14,569 bases of DNA. Origin: JASHVB01 sp036489395 (GTDB lineage: Bacteria; Pseudomonadota; Alphaproteobacteria; Acetobacterales; Acetobacteraceae). Where the stretch lies: contig DASXFW010000250.1 of NCBI GenBank assembly GCA_036489395.1, positions 1 through 14,569 on the forward strand, read 5' to 3'. Under the pieces are notes generated by a model. That model saw only the letters and a list, made by a program, of their open reading frames with translations. It did not search any database and was not told the origin of the DNA. Shown here piece after piece: positions 1 to 7,016 of this stretch. The first letter of the stretch is position 1, and each line of letters opens with the position of its first letter. The position numbers and the translations under genes were made by a program.

Positions 1-33
1 GTGCGCACATCCACCGACCGCGGATGTACGCAC
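1..33. repeat. Imperfect inverted repeat (hairpin)
   Basis: Bases 1-12 can pair with 22-33 (11 of 12 pairs, one mismatch at 6/28) around a 9-base loop. It lies directly before the G/C-rich repeat at 45-68 and downstream of the minus-strand acetyltransferase gene, so it could be part of the same interspersed element or a 3'-end structure for a transcript. No T-run follows on either strand. Confidence 0.4.
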
Positions 34-44
34 CCCTCCCCCAA

Positions 45-68
45 CCCCTCCCTCAAGGGGAGGGGGGA
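45..68 (+). repeat. Interspersed G/C-rich hairpin repeat, copy 1
   Basis: A 24-base unit, with its C-rich left half (45-53) pairing with the G-rich right half (57-65). The same 24 bases occur exactly, in reverse complement, at 6964-6987. The preceding C-rich stretch (34-44) probably belongs to the element. Such units are scattered in intergenic DNA of many GC-rich proteobacteria and translate as a PLPQGEGG-like peptide when read as coding. Bases 69-151 hold nothing else I recognise beyond a small GC hairpin near 112-124. Confidence 0.7.
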
Positions 69-151
69 ACCTACGTCAGGCCGCCGACGCCGTTTCGTCC
101 AGTCGCGGGTCGGCCGAAGGCCGGTGGGCAACTCGCAAGGACAGACGTACG

Positions 152-709
152 TTACGCCTTCAAATGCTCCGGAATCCTTAGCCCCAGCCGCACCGGCACG
201 TTCCATAGCTCGCGCACCTGGCGCAGCGTGCGGAAGCCGGCGCGCAGATACGTGGGAAGCGCGCGCGGATGGTCGGCGGTGCAGGTGTTGACCGTCATGC
301 CGCGAGCGCCGCTGCGCCACACCGAGTCCACCGCCTGGCGCAGGAACGCATAGCCGACGCCGGTGCCGATCGCGTGCGGCATCAGGCCGAAATAGCTGAG
401 GTTCACGTCCGACCACGTGCGGCCGTCGAGCTCGAAGAAGCCGGCCGGCTCGCCATTCGCGTAGAGCACGTGGATCGACACCATCGGATCGCGCAGCAGC
501 ATCCCCAGTTCGTCGTCCGGCATGGTGCGGCGGAGCCACCACACGTAGTTGGCGCCGACGGTGTTGTAGAGATAGCGGTAGAAGCCGACGGTCGGCGCCT
601 CGACCCGCACCACCTGGCAGGCAGTCGGCAGCGCGGGCGCGGCCTCGGCGGGAGGCCGGTCCATCCGCAGGAAGGTCACCGTGACGCGGACACGCACCAC
701 CGATTCCAT
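152..709 (-). CDS. GNAT-family N-acetyltransferase
   Basis: A 185-residue protein with the GNAT fold signature. Motif A lies at about residues 107-130 (YFGLMPHAIGTGVGYAFL), where the GTGVG turn should hold the acetyl-CoA pyrophosphate. Motif B lies at about 144-159 (TADHPRALPTYLRAGF), the usual asparagine/histidine-proline plus aromatic-GF ending. The central strands (VLYANGEPAGFFELD, 81-95) fit the substrate-side sheet. The ATG at 707-709 is preceded by a purine-rich GAGGGGG. The length is normal for the family. The acceptor substrate cannot be read from sequence, and nothing nearby suggests a pathway. It is transcribed in the same direction as the rpoD block but is separated from the rpoD-tail remnant by about 90 bp containing a hairpin, so it may be a separate unit. 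Confidence 0.85.
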   Translation of the reverse strand: MESVVRVRVTVTFLRMDRPPAEAAPALPTACQVVRVEAPTVGFYRYLYNTVGANYVWWLRRTMPDDELGMLLRDPMVSIHVLYANGEPAGFFELDGRTWSDVNLSYFGLMPHAIGTGVGYAFLRQAVDSVWRSGARGMTVNTCTADHPRALPTYLRAGFRTLRQVRELWNVPVRLGLRIPEHLKA

Positions 710-770
710 GCCGCCCCCTCGGCGCGAAAAATCGCAGCGTAGCGGAGGGGGGATCGGGCGGGAAGCGGTT

Positions 771-797
771 GCGGAGGTGGGGTTGGGGTGCCTCCGC
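771..797 (-). terminator. Hairpin just after the rpoD-tail remnant, possible native rpoD terminator
   Basis: GCGGAGG (771-777) pairs perfectly with CCTCCGC (791-797) around a 13-base loop, beginning one base beyond the stop codon of the rpoD-tail remnant. There is no T-run, so it would be a weak intrinsic terminator or a 3'-end structure. If it ended the original rpoD transcript, it now ends a transcript that also carries the inserted ATPase gene. Confidence 0.35.
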
Positions 798-798
798 C

Positions 799-1321
799 CT
801 AATCGTCCAGGAAACTCCGCAACTTCCTGCTCCGGCTCGGGTGCTTCAACTTCCGCAGCGCCTTCGCCTCGATCTGCCGGATGCGTTCGCGAGTCACGTT
901 GAACTGCTGCCCGACCTCCTCCAGCGTGTGGTCGGTGTTCATGCCGATCCCGAATCGCATGCGCAGCACGCGTTCCTCGCGCGGCGTCAGGCTCGATAGC
1001 ACCCGAGTCGTCGCCTCGCGCAAATTCGCCTGGATCGCCGCATCCAGCGGGATCACCGCCGCCTTGTCCTCGATGAAGTCGCCGAGGTGCGAATCCTCCT
1101 CATCCCCGATCGGCGTTTCCAGCGAGATCGGCTCCTTGGCGATCTTCAGCACCTTCCGCACCTTCTCCAGCGGCATGCCGAGCTTGTCCGCCAGTTCTTC
1201 CGGTGTCGGCTCGCGGCCGATCTCGTGCAGCATCTGCCGTGACGTGCGCACCAGCTTGTTGATCGTCTCGATCATATGCACGGGAATGCGGATGGTCGGC
1301 GATCGACCGGGTGATCGCCTG
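799..1321 (-). pseudogene. Truncated second copy of the rpoD 3' end (sigma regions 3-4)
   Basis: This stretch repeats 3093-3626, the last ~177 codons of the intact rpoD, from the codon for Gln477 to the stop. I count 8 substitutions, seven at third codon positions. The only amino-acid change is Ala519 to Thr, made by two changes in one codon. An 11-base deletion after base 1293 shifts the frame near the truncated 5' end. Homology ends abruptly at 1321 on one side and at the stop codon on the other. An open frame from a GTG at 1281 would still give a 160-residue protein with intact sigma regions 3 and 4, but no good ribosome-binding site precedes it. It is most likely a remnant created when the ATPase gene was inserted. 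A functional sigma fragment is possible but unsupported. Confidence 0.9.
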
Positions 1322-3092
1322 GGACGCTCCGCCGGTACGATTTCCGATTAGTGCGGTCAGCTCGGCATTTATCCAGTCAGTGTGCCGGCTTTGCACGCTG
1401 CATCACCTCGAGCAGTCGGTCGAGAACCTCAGTGACTTCGGGGTCAATGCTGGTTAGCGTATTATATTCCACAAGCGAGTGGAAATCTGCCTTGGACATT
1501 TCGTTTTTTATTCCCAAGTGCCTGTAGTAGTTGCTGAAAATCGCTGGGATGACGCGTTCCGAAACCTTGACGTCATCACTCCACGGGTCAATGTCCAATA
1601 TACGGAACGCCTCTTCGACGTCCCGAAGTGCCTTGTCCATGGCGTCGAGCCTCTGGCTTCGGATAGCCTGCCCAACCAGATCATTCGGCTCCCGACCGCG
1701 CGCGAAGTTCAGCATTACGTCGCGGCTAAAAATGTAGTTCTCTATTTCGCACTTGTGCCAACAATGGGCCGGAATCATAAACGAAGCGGGTAGGCCTCGT
1801 TCCAGTCGATCGAACAGAGCAAACGCCACCAGATCGGGGCGTGCCTCCCGAAGCCCACCGAAATGCTGCTGCGCACGCGTCGGTTGATTGGCGACATAAT
1901 GGACGAAGGGCTGTTCGAGGAAGCGTCCGGCCGGGTGTTCCAACTTGGCGGCCAGGGCGCGGAGCACAGCCAAGTCTGTTGCCCCTTCAAGATATAGCAC
2001 GGCCCCATTCAGATCCGCCTGGTAATACTGATCGAAGCCGATCTCACGGAGCGACTTCAGGAGCTGTGACCCGCGATCTATAATACGATGCGGCCGGTGG
2101 CCGACAAAGGCTATCACGACATCTCGTTCAGCGGCTTCGTTGAGGATAATCTCCGAATGGCTTGCTGCTATGATCTGCGATCCCGCTGCCTGGGCGCACT
2201 CAGACAACACGTTATAGATCTGCCGCTGACGGAGAATCTCCAGGTGGGCATCCGGTTCATCCAGTAGCAATGCCGCACCAGGATTAGCAAAGACATGAGA
2301 GAGCAACAGCAGAGTCTGCTGCAAACCACGACCGGCGCTGGCAACGTCAAGCTCGTGGCCGTGCTCGTCATAGGTTAGCCGGATTGAGCCGCGTGCCTTG
2401 TCTCGCACCGGATCCTTGAGCGAGATACCAAACATTGCGTTGATTCGTGTCTTGATCTGTTGCCACGCATCTCCTCCCGCTTCGTGCACCCGCAGGCAGA
2501 GATTGCGCAAAACCTGGGCGGTTTGGCCTTCGCCAATCAGCACGTCAATCCTACCAGGCGGAACCTCGGTTTCCTCAGTTGCCAGTCCCGACATCGGAGG
2601 TAGAAATGCAATTTTTACGTCCTGCGCTTCCAGAGGTACTTCCATGCGATCGTTGCTGGAGCCGTCCGGCAGGCGCAGCGGCCTGCAATAGATCGATTCG
2701 GGATTCCCATAATAAAATTCCAGCCCGCAGCTCCAGGCCTGGTCGGAGTCCTGACCCTCCACCAGGACGTCGATGAAGATCGGTTCCTGGGTGGTGCCTT
2801 CGGCGCTTTTCGTCTGCGCGTTGACGCTAAGGTTACGCCAGAGAAGACGCGCCTCTGAAATCGGGGTGTGTGTCAGGGCAAGTCGATTGAGTGTAACGCC
2901 AGGACGAATTTTGGCCGTCGATCCGGCCCTGCGCGCTCGCCACTCTCGCACCCCGGACTGCCACAGCGCCAAAGCCTGAAGAGCAGAGGTCTTACCAGAA
3001 TTGTTGGGACCAATGAAAACGACAGTCTGCCCGATCTCGATATCGATTTGTTCGAGCGTCTTGAAGTTTCGGACTTTCAGCCGGGTCAGCAC
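1322..3092 (-). mobile_element. Inserted cargo segment between two rpoD tails
   Basis: The DNA between the two rpoD tails has no counterpart in the rest of the window and is clearly lower in GC. I counted 45% G+C over 1441-1560, against 73% over 3781-3840 in rpoD. It holds one ATPase gene plus about 55 bases after its stop. No integrase, transposase, terminal inverted repeat or tRNA is present. The layout (intact gene, cargo, truncated copy of the same gene's 3' end) is what single-crossover integration of a circle carrying the rpoD tail plus cargo would give. It also resembles site-specific islands that restore the 3' end of their target gene, but the ~525-bp repeat is far longer than an attachment core. 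Confidence 0.7.
1377..3092 (-). CDS. OLD-like AAA ATPase with TOPRIM-like C-terminal domain
   Basis: A 571-residue protein. N-terminal ABC/AAA15-type ATPase: Walker A GPNNSGKT (28-35), signature-like SAGRGLQQ (252-259), Walker B LLLDEPDAH (275-283), switch histidine in ASHSEI (310-315). The C-terminal part resembles the TOPRIM nuclease domain of OLD proteins: LYLEGATD (366-373, Glu369 and Asp373), an acidic strand-end FALFDRL (424-430, Asp428), and EIENY (449-453), as in many OLD-family tails. The second aspartate expected two residues after Asp428 is leucine. OLD-like ATPase-nucleases commonly serve in phage defence (P2 Old, Gabija GajA); that role is inferred here. The GTG start directly follows the rpoD TAG in the same frame, with no clear Shine-Dalgarno, so translation is probably coupled to rpoD. 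Its lower GC suggests horizontal transfer. Confidence 0.88.
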   Translation of the reverse strand: MLTRLKVRNFKTLEQIDIEIGQTVVFIGPNNSGKTSALQALALWQSGVREWRARRAGSTAKIRPGVTLNRLALTHTPISEARLLWRNLSVNAQTKSAEGTTQEPIFIDVLVEGQDSDQAWSCGLEFYYGNPESIYCRPLRLPDGSSNDRMEVPLEAQDVKIAFLPPMSGLATEETEVPPGRIDVLIGEGQTAQVLRNLCLRVHEAGGDAWQQIKTRINAMFGISLKDPVRDKARGSIRLTYDEHGHELDVASAGRGLQQTLLLLSHVFANPGAALLLDEPDAHLEILRQRQIYNVLSECAQAAGSQIIAASHSEIILNEAAERDVVIAFVGHRPHRIIDRGSQLLKSLREIGFDQYYQADLNGAVLYLEGATDLAVLRALAAKLEHPAGRFLEQPFVHYVANQPTRAQQHFGGLREARPDLVAFALFDRLERGLPASFMIPAHCWHKCEIENYIFSRDVMLNFARGREPNDLVGQAIRSQRLDAMDKALRDVEEAFRILDIDPWSDDVKVSERVIPAIFSNYYRHLGIKNEMSKADFHSLVEYNTLTSIDPEVTEVLDRLLEVMQRAKPAH

Positions 3093-3626
3093 CTAATCAT
3101 CCAGGAAACTCCGCAACTTCCTGCTCCGGCTCGGGTGCTTCAACTTCCGCAGCGCCTTCGCCTCGATCTGCCGGATGCGCTCGCGAGTCACGTTGAACTG
3201 CTGCCCGACCTCCTCCAGCGTGTGGTCGGTGTTCATGCCGATCCCGAATCGCATGCGCAGCACGCGTTCCTCGCGCGGCGTCAGGCTCGACAGCACCCGA
3301 GTCGTCGCCTCGCGCAAATTCGCCTGGATCGCTGCATCCAGCGGGATCACCGCCGCCTTGTCCTCGATGAAGTCGCCGAGGTGCGAATCCTCCTCATCCC
3401 CGATCGGCGTTTCCAGCGAGATCGGCTCCTTGGCGATCTTCAGCACCTTCCGCACCTTCTCCAGCGGCATGCCCAGCTTGTCCGCCAGTTCTTCCGGCGC
3501 CGGCTCGCGGCCGATCTCGTGCAGCATCTGCCGAGACGTGCGCACCAGCTTGTTGATCGTCTCGATCATATGCACGGGAATGCGGATCGTCCGCGCCTGG
3601 TCGGCGATCGACCGGGTGATCGCCTG
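3093..3626 (-). repeat. Direct repeat (rpoD tail), copy within the intact gene
   Basis: This segment of rpoD matches 799-1321 in the same orientation, offset by 2294 bases at the stop codon. Identity is about 98.5% apart from the 11-base deletion in the other copy. RecA-mediated recombination between the two would remove the ATPase gene and leave one intact rpoD. Confidence 0.92.
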
Positions 3627-5054
3627 CCTGATCCACCACGTCGCATAGGTGCTGAACTTATACCCGCGGCGGTACTCGAACTTATCGACCGCCTTCATCA
3701 GCCCGATATTGCCTTCCTGGATCAGGTCCAGGAATTGCAGCCCGCGGTTGGTGTATTTCTTCGCGATCGAGATCACCAGGCGCAGGTTCGCCTCGATCAT
3801 CTCCTTTTTCGCCCGCGCGCTGTCCCGCTCGCCGCGGCCCACCGTCTGGAACACGCGGCGGAATTCGCTGATCGGCAGCCCCGCATCGTTCGCCACCGCG
3901 GCGATCTGCGCGCGGACATTGCCCACGTCGCTCGGGTGCCGCACGACGAACGCCTTCCACCCCTTCGATGGCAGCCCGGCCACCCGGTCCAGCCAGTTCG
4001 GATCCAGCTCCTCGCCGCGGTACTGCTTCAGGAACTCGTCGCGCGGCACCTTGCAGCCCTCGGCCATGCGCATGAGCTGGCCTTCCAGCGCAGTGAGCCG
4101 CTGGTTGAGCTGCTTGAGCTGCATCACCAGCTCCTCGATGCGGTTGTTGTGCAACCGCACCTGGCCGACCTTCTGCACCAGCTCGTCGCGCGACTTCTCA
4201 TAGGTCTTTTCCGACCGCGAGCTGACATCCTCGCCCGAGGTCATCGTCTCCAGCCGGCGGTGCTGCATCTTGTACAGCTTCTTGTACAGCGCCTCGATCT
4301 CCTCGAAGGTCGCCAGCACTTCCGGCTTCAGCTTCTCTTCCAGCGCGGACAGCGACATGCCGGGACCTTCGCCGTCCTCGTCGTCCATGTCCTCGGCTTC
4401 GAAGGCGGCAGGCTCCGCCTCGGCCCCGCCGTTCACCTCGGCGGGCGGCGCGCTGCCGTCGCCGGTCGGCGCACCGGCGCCTTGCGTCGCCTCCAGGTCG
4501 ATGATGTCGCGCAGCAGCATCCGCCCGGCCTTGAGCTGGTCGTGCCAGGAGATGATCGCCTTGAAGGTCAGCGGGCTCTCGCACAGCCCGCCGATCATCA
4601 TATCGCGCCCGGCCTCGATGCGCTTGGCGATGGCGATCTCGCCCTCGCGCGACAGCAGCTCGACGCTGCCCATCTCGCGCAGGTACATGCGCACGGGGTC
4701 GTCGGTGCGGCCGAGGCTCGCCTCATCGACGTTGCCGCTGGCTTGCTCCTCCTCGCCCTCGGCTTCCTCGGTCTTTTCCGCCTTGGGGGCGGGGGCTTCC
4801 CCGTCCTCGGTCTCCTCGTTCTCGACGACCTGGATGCCCATTTCGTTGAAATTGGCCATCACGTCTTCGATTTGCTCGGAGCTGTTTTGCTCGGGCGGCA
4901 GGATCTGGTTCAGCTCGTCGAAGGTGATGTAGCCGCGCTCCTTGCCGCGCGCGATCAGCCGCTTCACGGCGGCGGTCTGCACGTCGAGCAGGGTGGTTTC
5001 CACGTCTTGTTCCGCGGTGACGGTTTCGGCGGTCACGCTGGGCTTCGTCGCCAT
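3093..5054 (-). CDS. rpoD: RNA polymerase primary sigma factor RpoD (sigma-70)
   Basis: A 653-residue group 1 sigma factor that directs RNA polymerase to housekeeping promoters. Region 1.1 lies at about 25-80 (KRLIARGKERGYITFDELNQ), followed by an acidic linker (82-105). Region 1.2 is at about 117-148 (DPVRMYLREMGSVELLSREGE). A long non-conserved region with an acidic stretch near 212-230 follows. Region 2 is at about 415-485 (NLRLVISIAKKYTNRGLQ, FSTYATWWIRQAITRSIADQ), region 3 at about 488-570, and region 4 at about 580-645 with the HTH LEEVGQQFNVTRERIRQIEA. The ATG at 5052-5054 is preceded by AAGGAG at 11 bases; the upstream GTG at 5066 overlaps that site and is rejected. It lies 61 bases after dnaG in the classic dnaG-rpoD pairing. 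Its last ~177 codons are duplicated at 799-1321, so its present 3' end may be donor-derived. It ends in TAG immediately before the ATPase start. Confidence 0.98.
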   Translation of the reverse strand: MATKPSVTAETVTAEQDVETTLLDVQTAAVKRLIARGKERGYITFDELNQILPPEQNSSEQIEDVMANFNEMGIQVVENEETEDGEAPAPKAEKTEEAEGEEEQASGNVDEASLGRTDDPVRMYLREMGSVELLSREGEIAIAKRIEAGRDMMIGGLCESPLTFKAIISWHDQLKAGRMLLRDIIDLEATQGAGAPTGDGSAPPAEVNGGAEAEPAAFEAEDMDDEDGEGPGMSLSALEEKLKPEVLATFEEIEALYKKLYKMQHRRLETMTSGEDVSSRSEKTYEKSRDELVQKVGQVRLHNNRIEELVMQLKQLNQRLTALEGQLMRMAEGCKVPRDEFLKQYRGEELDPNWLDRVAGLPSKGWKAFVVRHPSDVGNVRAQIAAVANDAGLPISEFRRVFQTVGRGERDSARAKKEMIEANLRLVISIAKKYTNRGLQFLDLIQEGNIGLMKAVDKFEYRRGYKFSTYATWWIRQAITRSIADQARTIRIPVHMIETINKLVRTSRQMLHEIGREPAPEELADKLGMPLEKVRKVLKIAKEPISLETPIGDEEDSHLGDFIEDKAAVIPLDAAIQANLREATTRVLSSLTPREERVLRMRFGIGMNTDHTLEEVGQQFNVTRERIRQIEAKALRKLKHPSRSRKLRSFLDD

Positions 5055-5115
5055 CGCTCTCGGCACTCCTTGTCAGTCGTGGGACGCGCCGTCCGCGGCG
5101 CGATGCCCCTCTACC

Positions 5116-6948
5116 CTATGCAGCGAGTTCAACCCCGTCGGGTTCGCCCGCCATGACCTTGTTCAGCGCTTCCTTGAGCGCCAGCGCCCGGCGCTGGGTT
5201 TCCGGGTTGAGGTCCCGGGCGGCGTCGAGTTCCGCCGCCTTCACCTCGTCCCGCAAACGTTCCAGATTGAGGAACCCGAAGATGTGCCACCACCCCGCTT
5301 CGGCCTCCGCCGGCATCGCCACCAAAGCCGCACACGCCGGCAGCGGCACCGGGGCCGCCGCCACGACCTGCGCGACATCGCTCTGTAATCCAGATATCGT
5401 GAGGTGGTCGATCAGTGCCTGCGAGTCAAGGATATCGGCGCTTTCCGCCCAATTTCTAACCGCGTCGCGCAGAATGCCGAGCGGACCGGCCAGTTCCAGC
5501 CCGGCATAAGCGTGGTCCACGTCGCGCAGCAGCTCCGGATGACGCAGCAGGATGGCGGTGAGAATACGCGCGCGTTCGATTGCCGTGCCGTTGGCGGAGG
5601 TGGGCGGGCGAGGGGCGGAGCGCGTCAGGCCGGGGGCCTGCCGGCCGAAACGCTGGTCGGAGGACGGCCGGCCAAAGCGCTGGTCGCGGGACTGCCGCCG
5701 GGCGGCGTAGAACCGGCCGCGCAGCGCCTGGCGGTATTCGTCCGCCAGCGCGCGGTCCGGAATGCGCCGCGCCGCCGCATCCAGCCGGCCGAGCAGTCCG
5801 GCGCGGGCTTCCGGCGTTGCCTCGCCGCCCGCCTCGCGCAGCAGGTCGTACAGCGCATCGGCCAGGGGCCGGGCAGAGTCGAGCACCGCCTGGAATGCCG
5901 CGGTGCCCTGGCGGCGGACCAGCGTGTCGGGGTCTTCGCCAGTGGGTAGCGTCGCGATGCGGATGGTGCGGTCGGGGGCGAGCATCGGCAGTACCAGCTC
6001 CGCGGCGCGGGCTGCGGCGCGGGCGCCGGCGGCGTCGCCGTCGAAGCAGATCACCGGCACAGGCGACAGCCGCCAGAGTTCGTTCAACTGGTCCTCGGTC
6101 AGCGCGGTGCCCAGCGGCGCCACCGCGGCGCCGAAACCCGCCTGGTGCAGGGCGATGACGTCCATGTAGCCCTCGACCACCACCAGCGGCGACGCGCGGA
6201 CACCCTCCCGCGCCAGGTCCAGCGCGTACAGGTTGCCGCGCTTGGAAAAGAGGTCCGTTTCCGGTCCGTTGAGGTATTTTGGCTGGCCGTCGCCCATGAT
6301 GCGTCCGCCGAAGCTGATGGTCCGACCGCGGCGGTCCCTTATCGGGAACATCACGCGATTGAAGAACAATTCGTACCGCCGTCCGGTTTCATCGTCCTGG
6401 CGCATCAATCCGGCGGCGATGAGTTGTTCCGGCGTCACGCCCTCGCGAGCCAGTTCCGCCGCCAGCATGCCGCGGCTTTCGCCCGACCAGCCGAGGCCGA
6501 AACGGCGGATCGACTCGTCGCTCAGCCCGCGGCCGCGTAAGTAGGCGAGGGCGTGGCGTCCCTCGGGCAGGTGCAGGCGGCGCTGGTAGGCGGTGCCCGC
6601 CGCGTCCAGCACGGCCACAAGGTCCAGCCTGCGTCGCTCCGATTCTGCCGCTTCGGGCGAAGGCTTCGGCACATCCAGTCCGGCTTCGGCGGCGAGTTGC
6701 TCGACCGCCTCCATGAAGCCGAGGCCCTGCGTCTGCATGACGAAGCTGATCGCGTCGCCATGCGCGCCGCAGCCGAAGCAGTGATAGCCGTCGTCATAGA
6801 CATAAAAGCTGGGCGTCTTCTCGTTGTGGAACGGGCAGCACCCTTTCCACTGCCGCCCCGACCGCGCCAGCTTCACCTTGCGCCCCACCAGCGCCGTCAT
6901 CGACGTACGGTTGCGCAGTTCTTCCAGGAAGTTGGGCGGCAGCGCCAT
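5116..6948 (-). CDS. dnaG: DNA primase DnaG
   Basis: A 610-residue primase that makes RNA primers at the replication fork. The CHC2 zinc ribbon has Cys38, His41, Cys57 and Cys60. The catalytic TOPRIM core includes EGYMD (Glu259) and DGD (Asp303, Asp305), close to E. coli numbering. The C-terminal ~150 residues would be the helicase-binding domain. The linker near 405-450 is low complexity and repeats DQRFGR twice (422-427, 431-436). I chose ATG 6946-6948 (MALPPNFLEELRNRT) because the sequence upstream in this frame is only the translated interspersed repeat (PLPQGEGG), although the frame stays open to 7020. It lies between yqeY (68 bases upstream) and rpoD (61 bases downstream), in the macromolecular-synthesis operon arrangement. 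Confidence 0.98.
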   Translation of the reverse strand: MALPPNFLEELRNRTSMTALVGRKVKLARSGRQWKGCCPFHNEKTPSFYVYDDGYHCFGCGAHGDAISFVMQTQGLGFMEAVEQLAAEAGLDVPKPSPEAAESERRRLDLVAVLDAAGTAYQRRLHLPEGRHALAYLRGRGLSDESIRRFGLGWSGESRGMLAAELAREGVTPEQLIAAGLMRQDDETGRRYELFFNRVMFPIRDRRGRTISFGGRIMGDGQPKYLNGPETDLFSKRGNLYALDLAREGVRASPLVVVEGYMDVIALHQAGFGAAVAPLGTALTEDQLNELWRLSPVPVICFDGDAAGARAAARAAELVLPMLAPDRTIRIATLPTGEDPDTLVRRQGTAAFQAVLDSARPLADALYDLLREAGGEATPEARAGLLGRLDAAARRIPDRALADEYRQALRGRFYAARRQSRDQRFGRPSSDQRFGRQAPGLTRSAPRPPTSANGTAIERARILTAILLRHPELLRDVDHAYAGLELAGPLGILRDAVRNWAESADILDSQALIDHLTISGLQSDVAQVVAAAPVPLPACAALVAMPAEAEAGWWHIFGFLNLERLRDEVKAAELDAARDLNPETQRRALALKEALNKVMAGEPDGVELAA

Positions 6949-6963
6949 CAGCCCCCCACAGCG

Positions 6964-6987
6964 TCCCCCCTCCCCTTGAGGGAGGGG
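6964..6987 (-). repeat. Interspersed G/C-rich hairpin repeat, copy 2
   Basis: Exact reverse complement of 45-68. It occupies the short yqeY-dnaG gap and can fold into a C-rich/G-rich hairpin in the transcript upstream of dnaG, where it could modulate readthrough or mRNA stability. Confidence 0.75.
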
Positions 6988-7016
6988 GAGCAGCTTCTTG
7001 CCCCTGCCGCCGCCCG

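Noticed and set aside
1100..1396. 98-codon frame joining the end of the ATPase gene to the rpoD remnant
   Set aside because: After the junction it soon leaves the sigma frame because of the 11-base deletion, and then reads the remnant out of frame.
1322..3092. tRNA attachment site or integrase for the insertion
   Set aside because: No tRNA-like sequence, integrase or transposase is visible inside or beside the segment.
5055..5066. GTG start for rpoD at 5066
   Set aside because: It overlaps the AAGGAG site that serves the ATG at 5054, and family members begin at the MATK-like start.
2868..5156. 762-codon open frame on the plus strand
   Set aside because: It runs antisense to rpoD and the ATPase start. 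Its product is rich in His, Arg, Leu and Gln with no domain, as expected for a shadow of GC-rich coding DNA.
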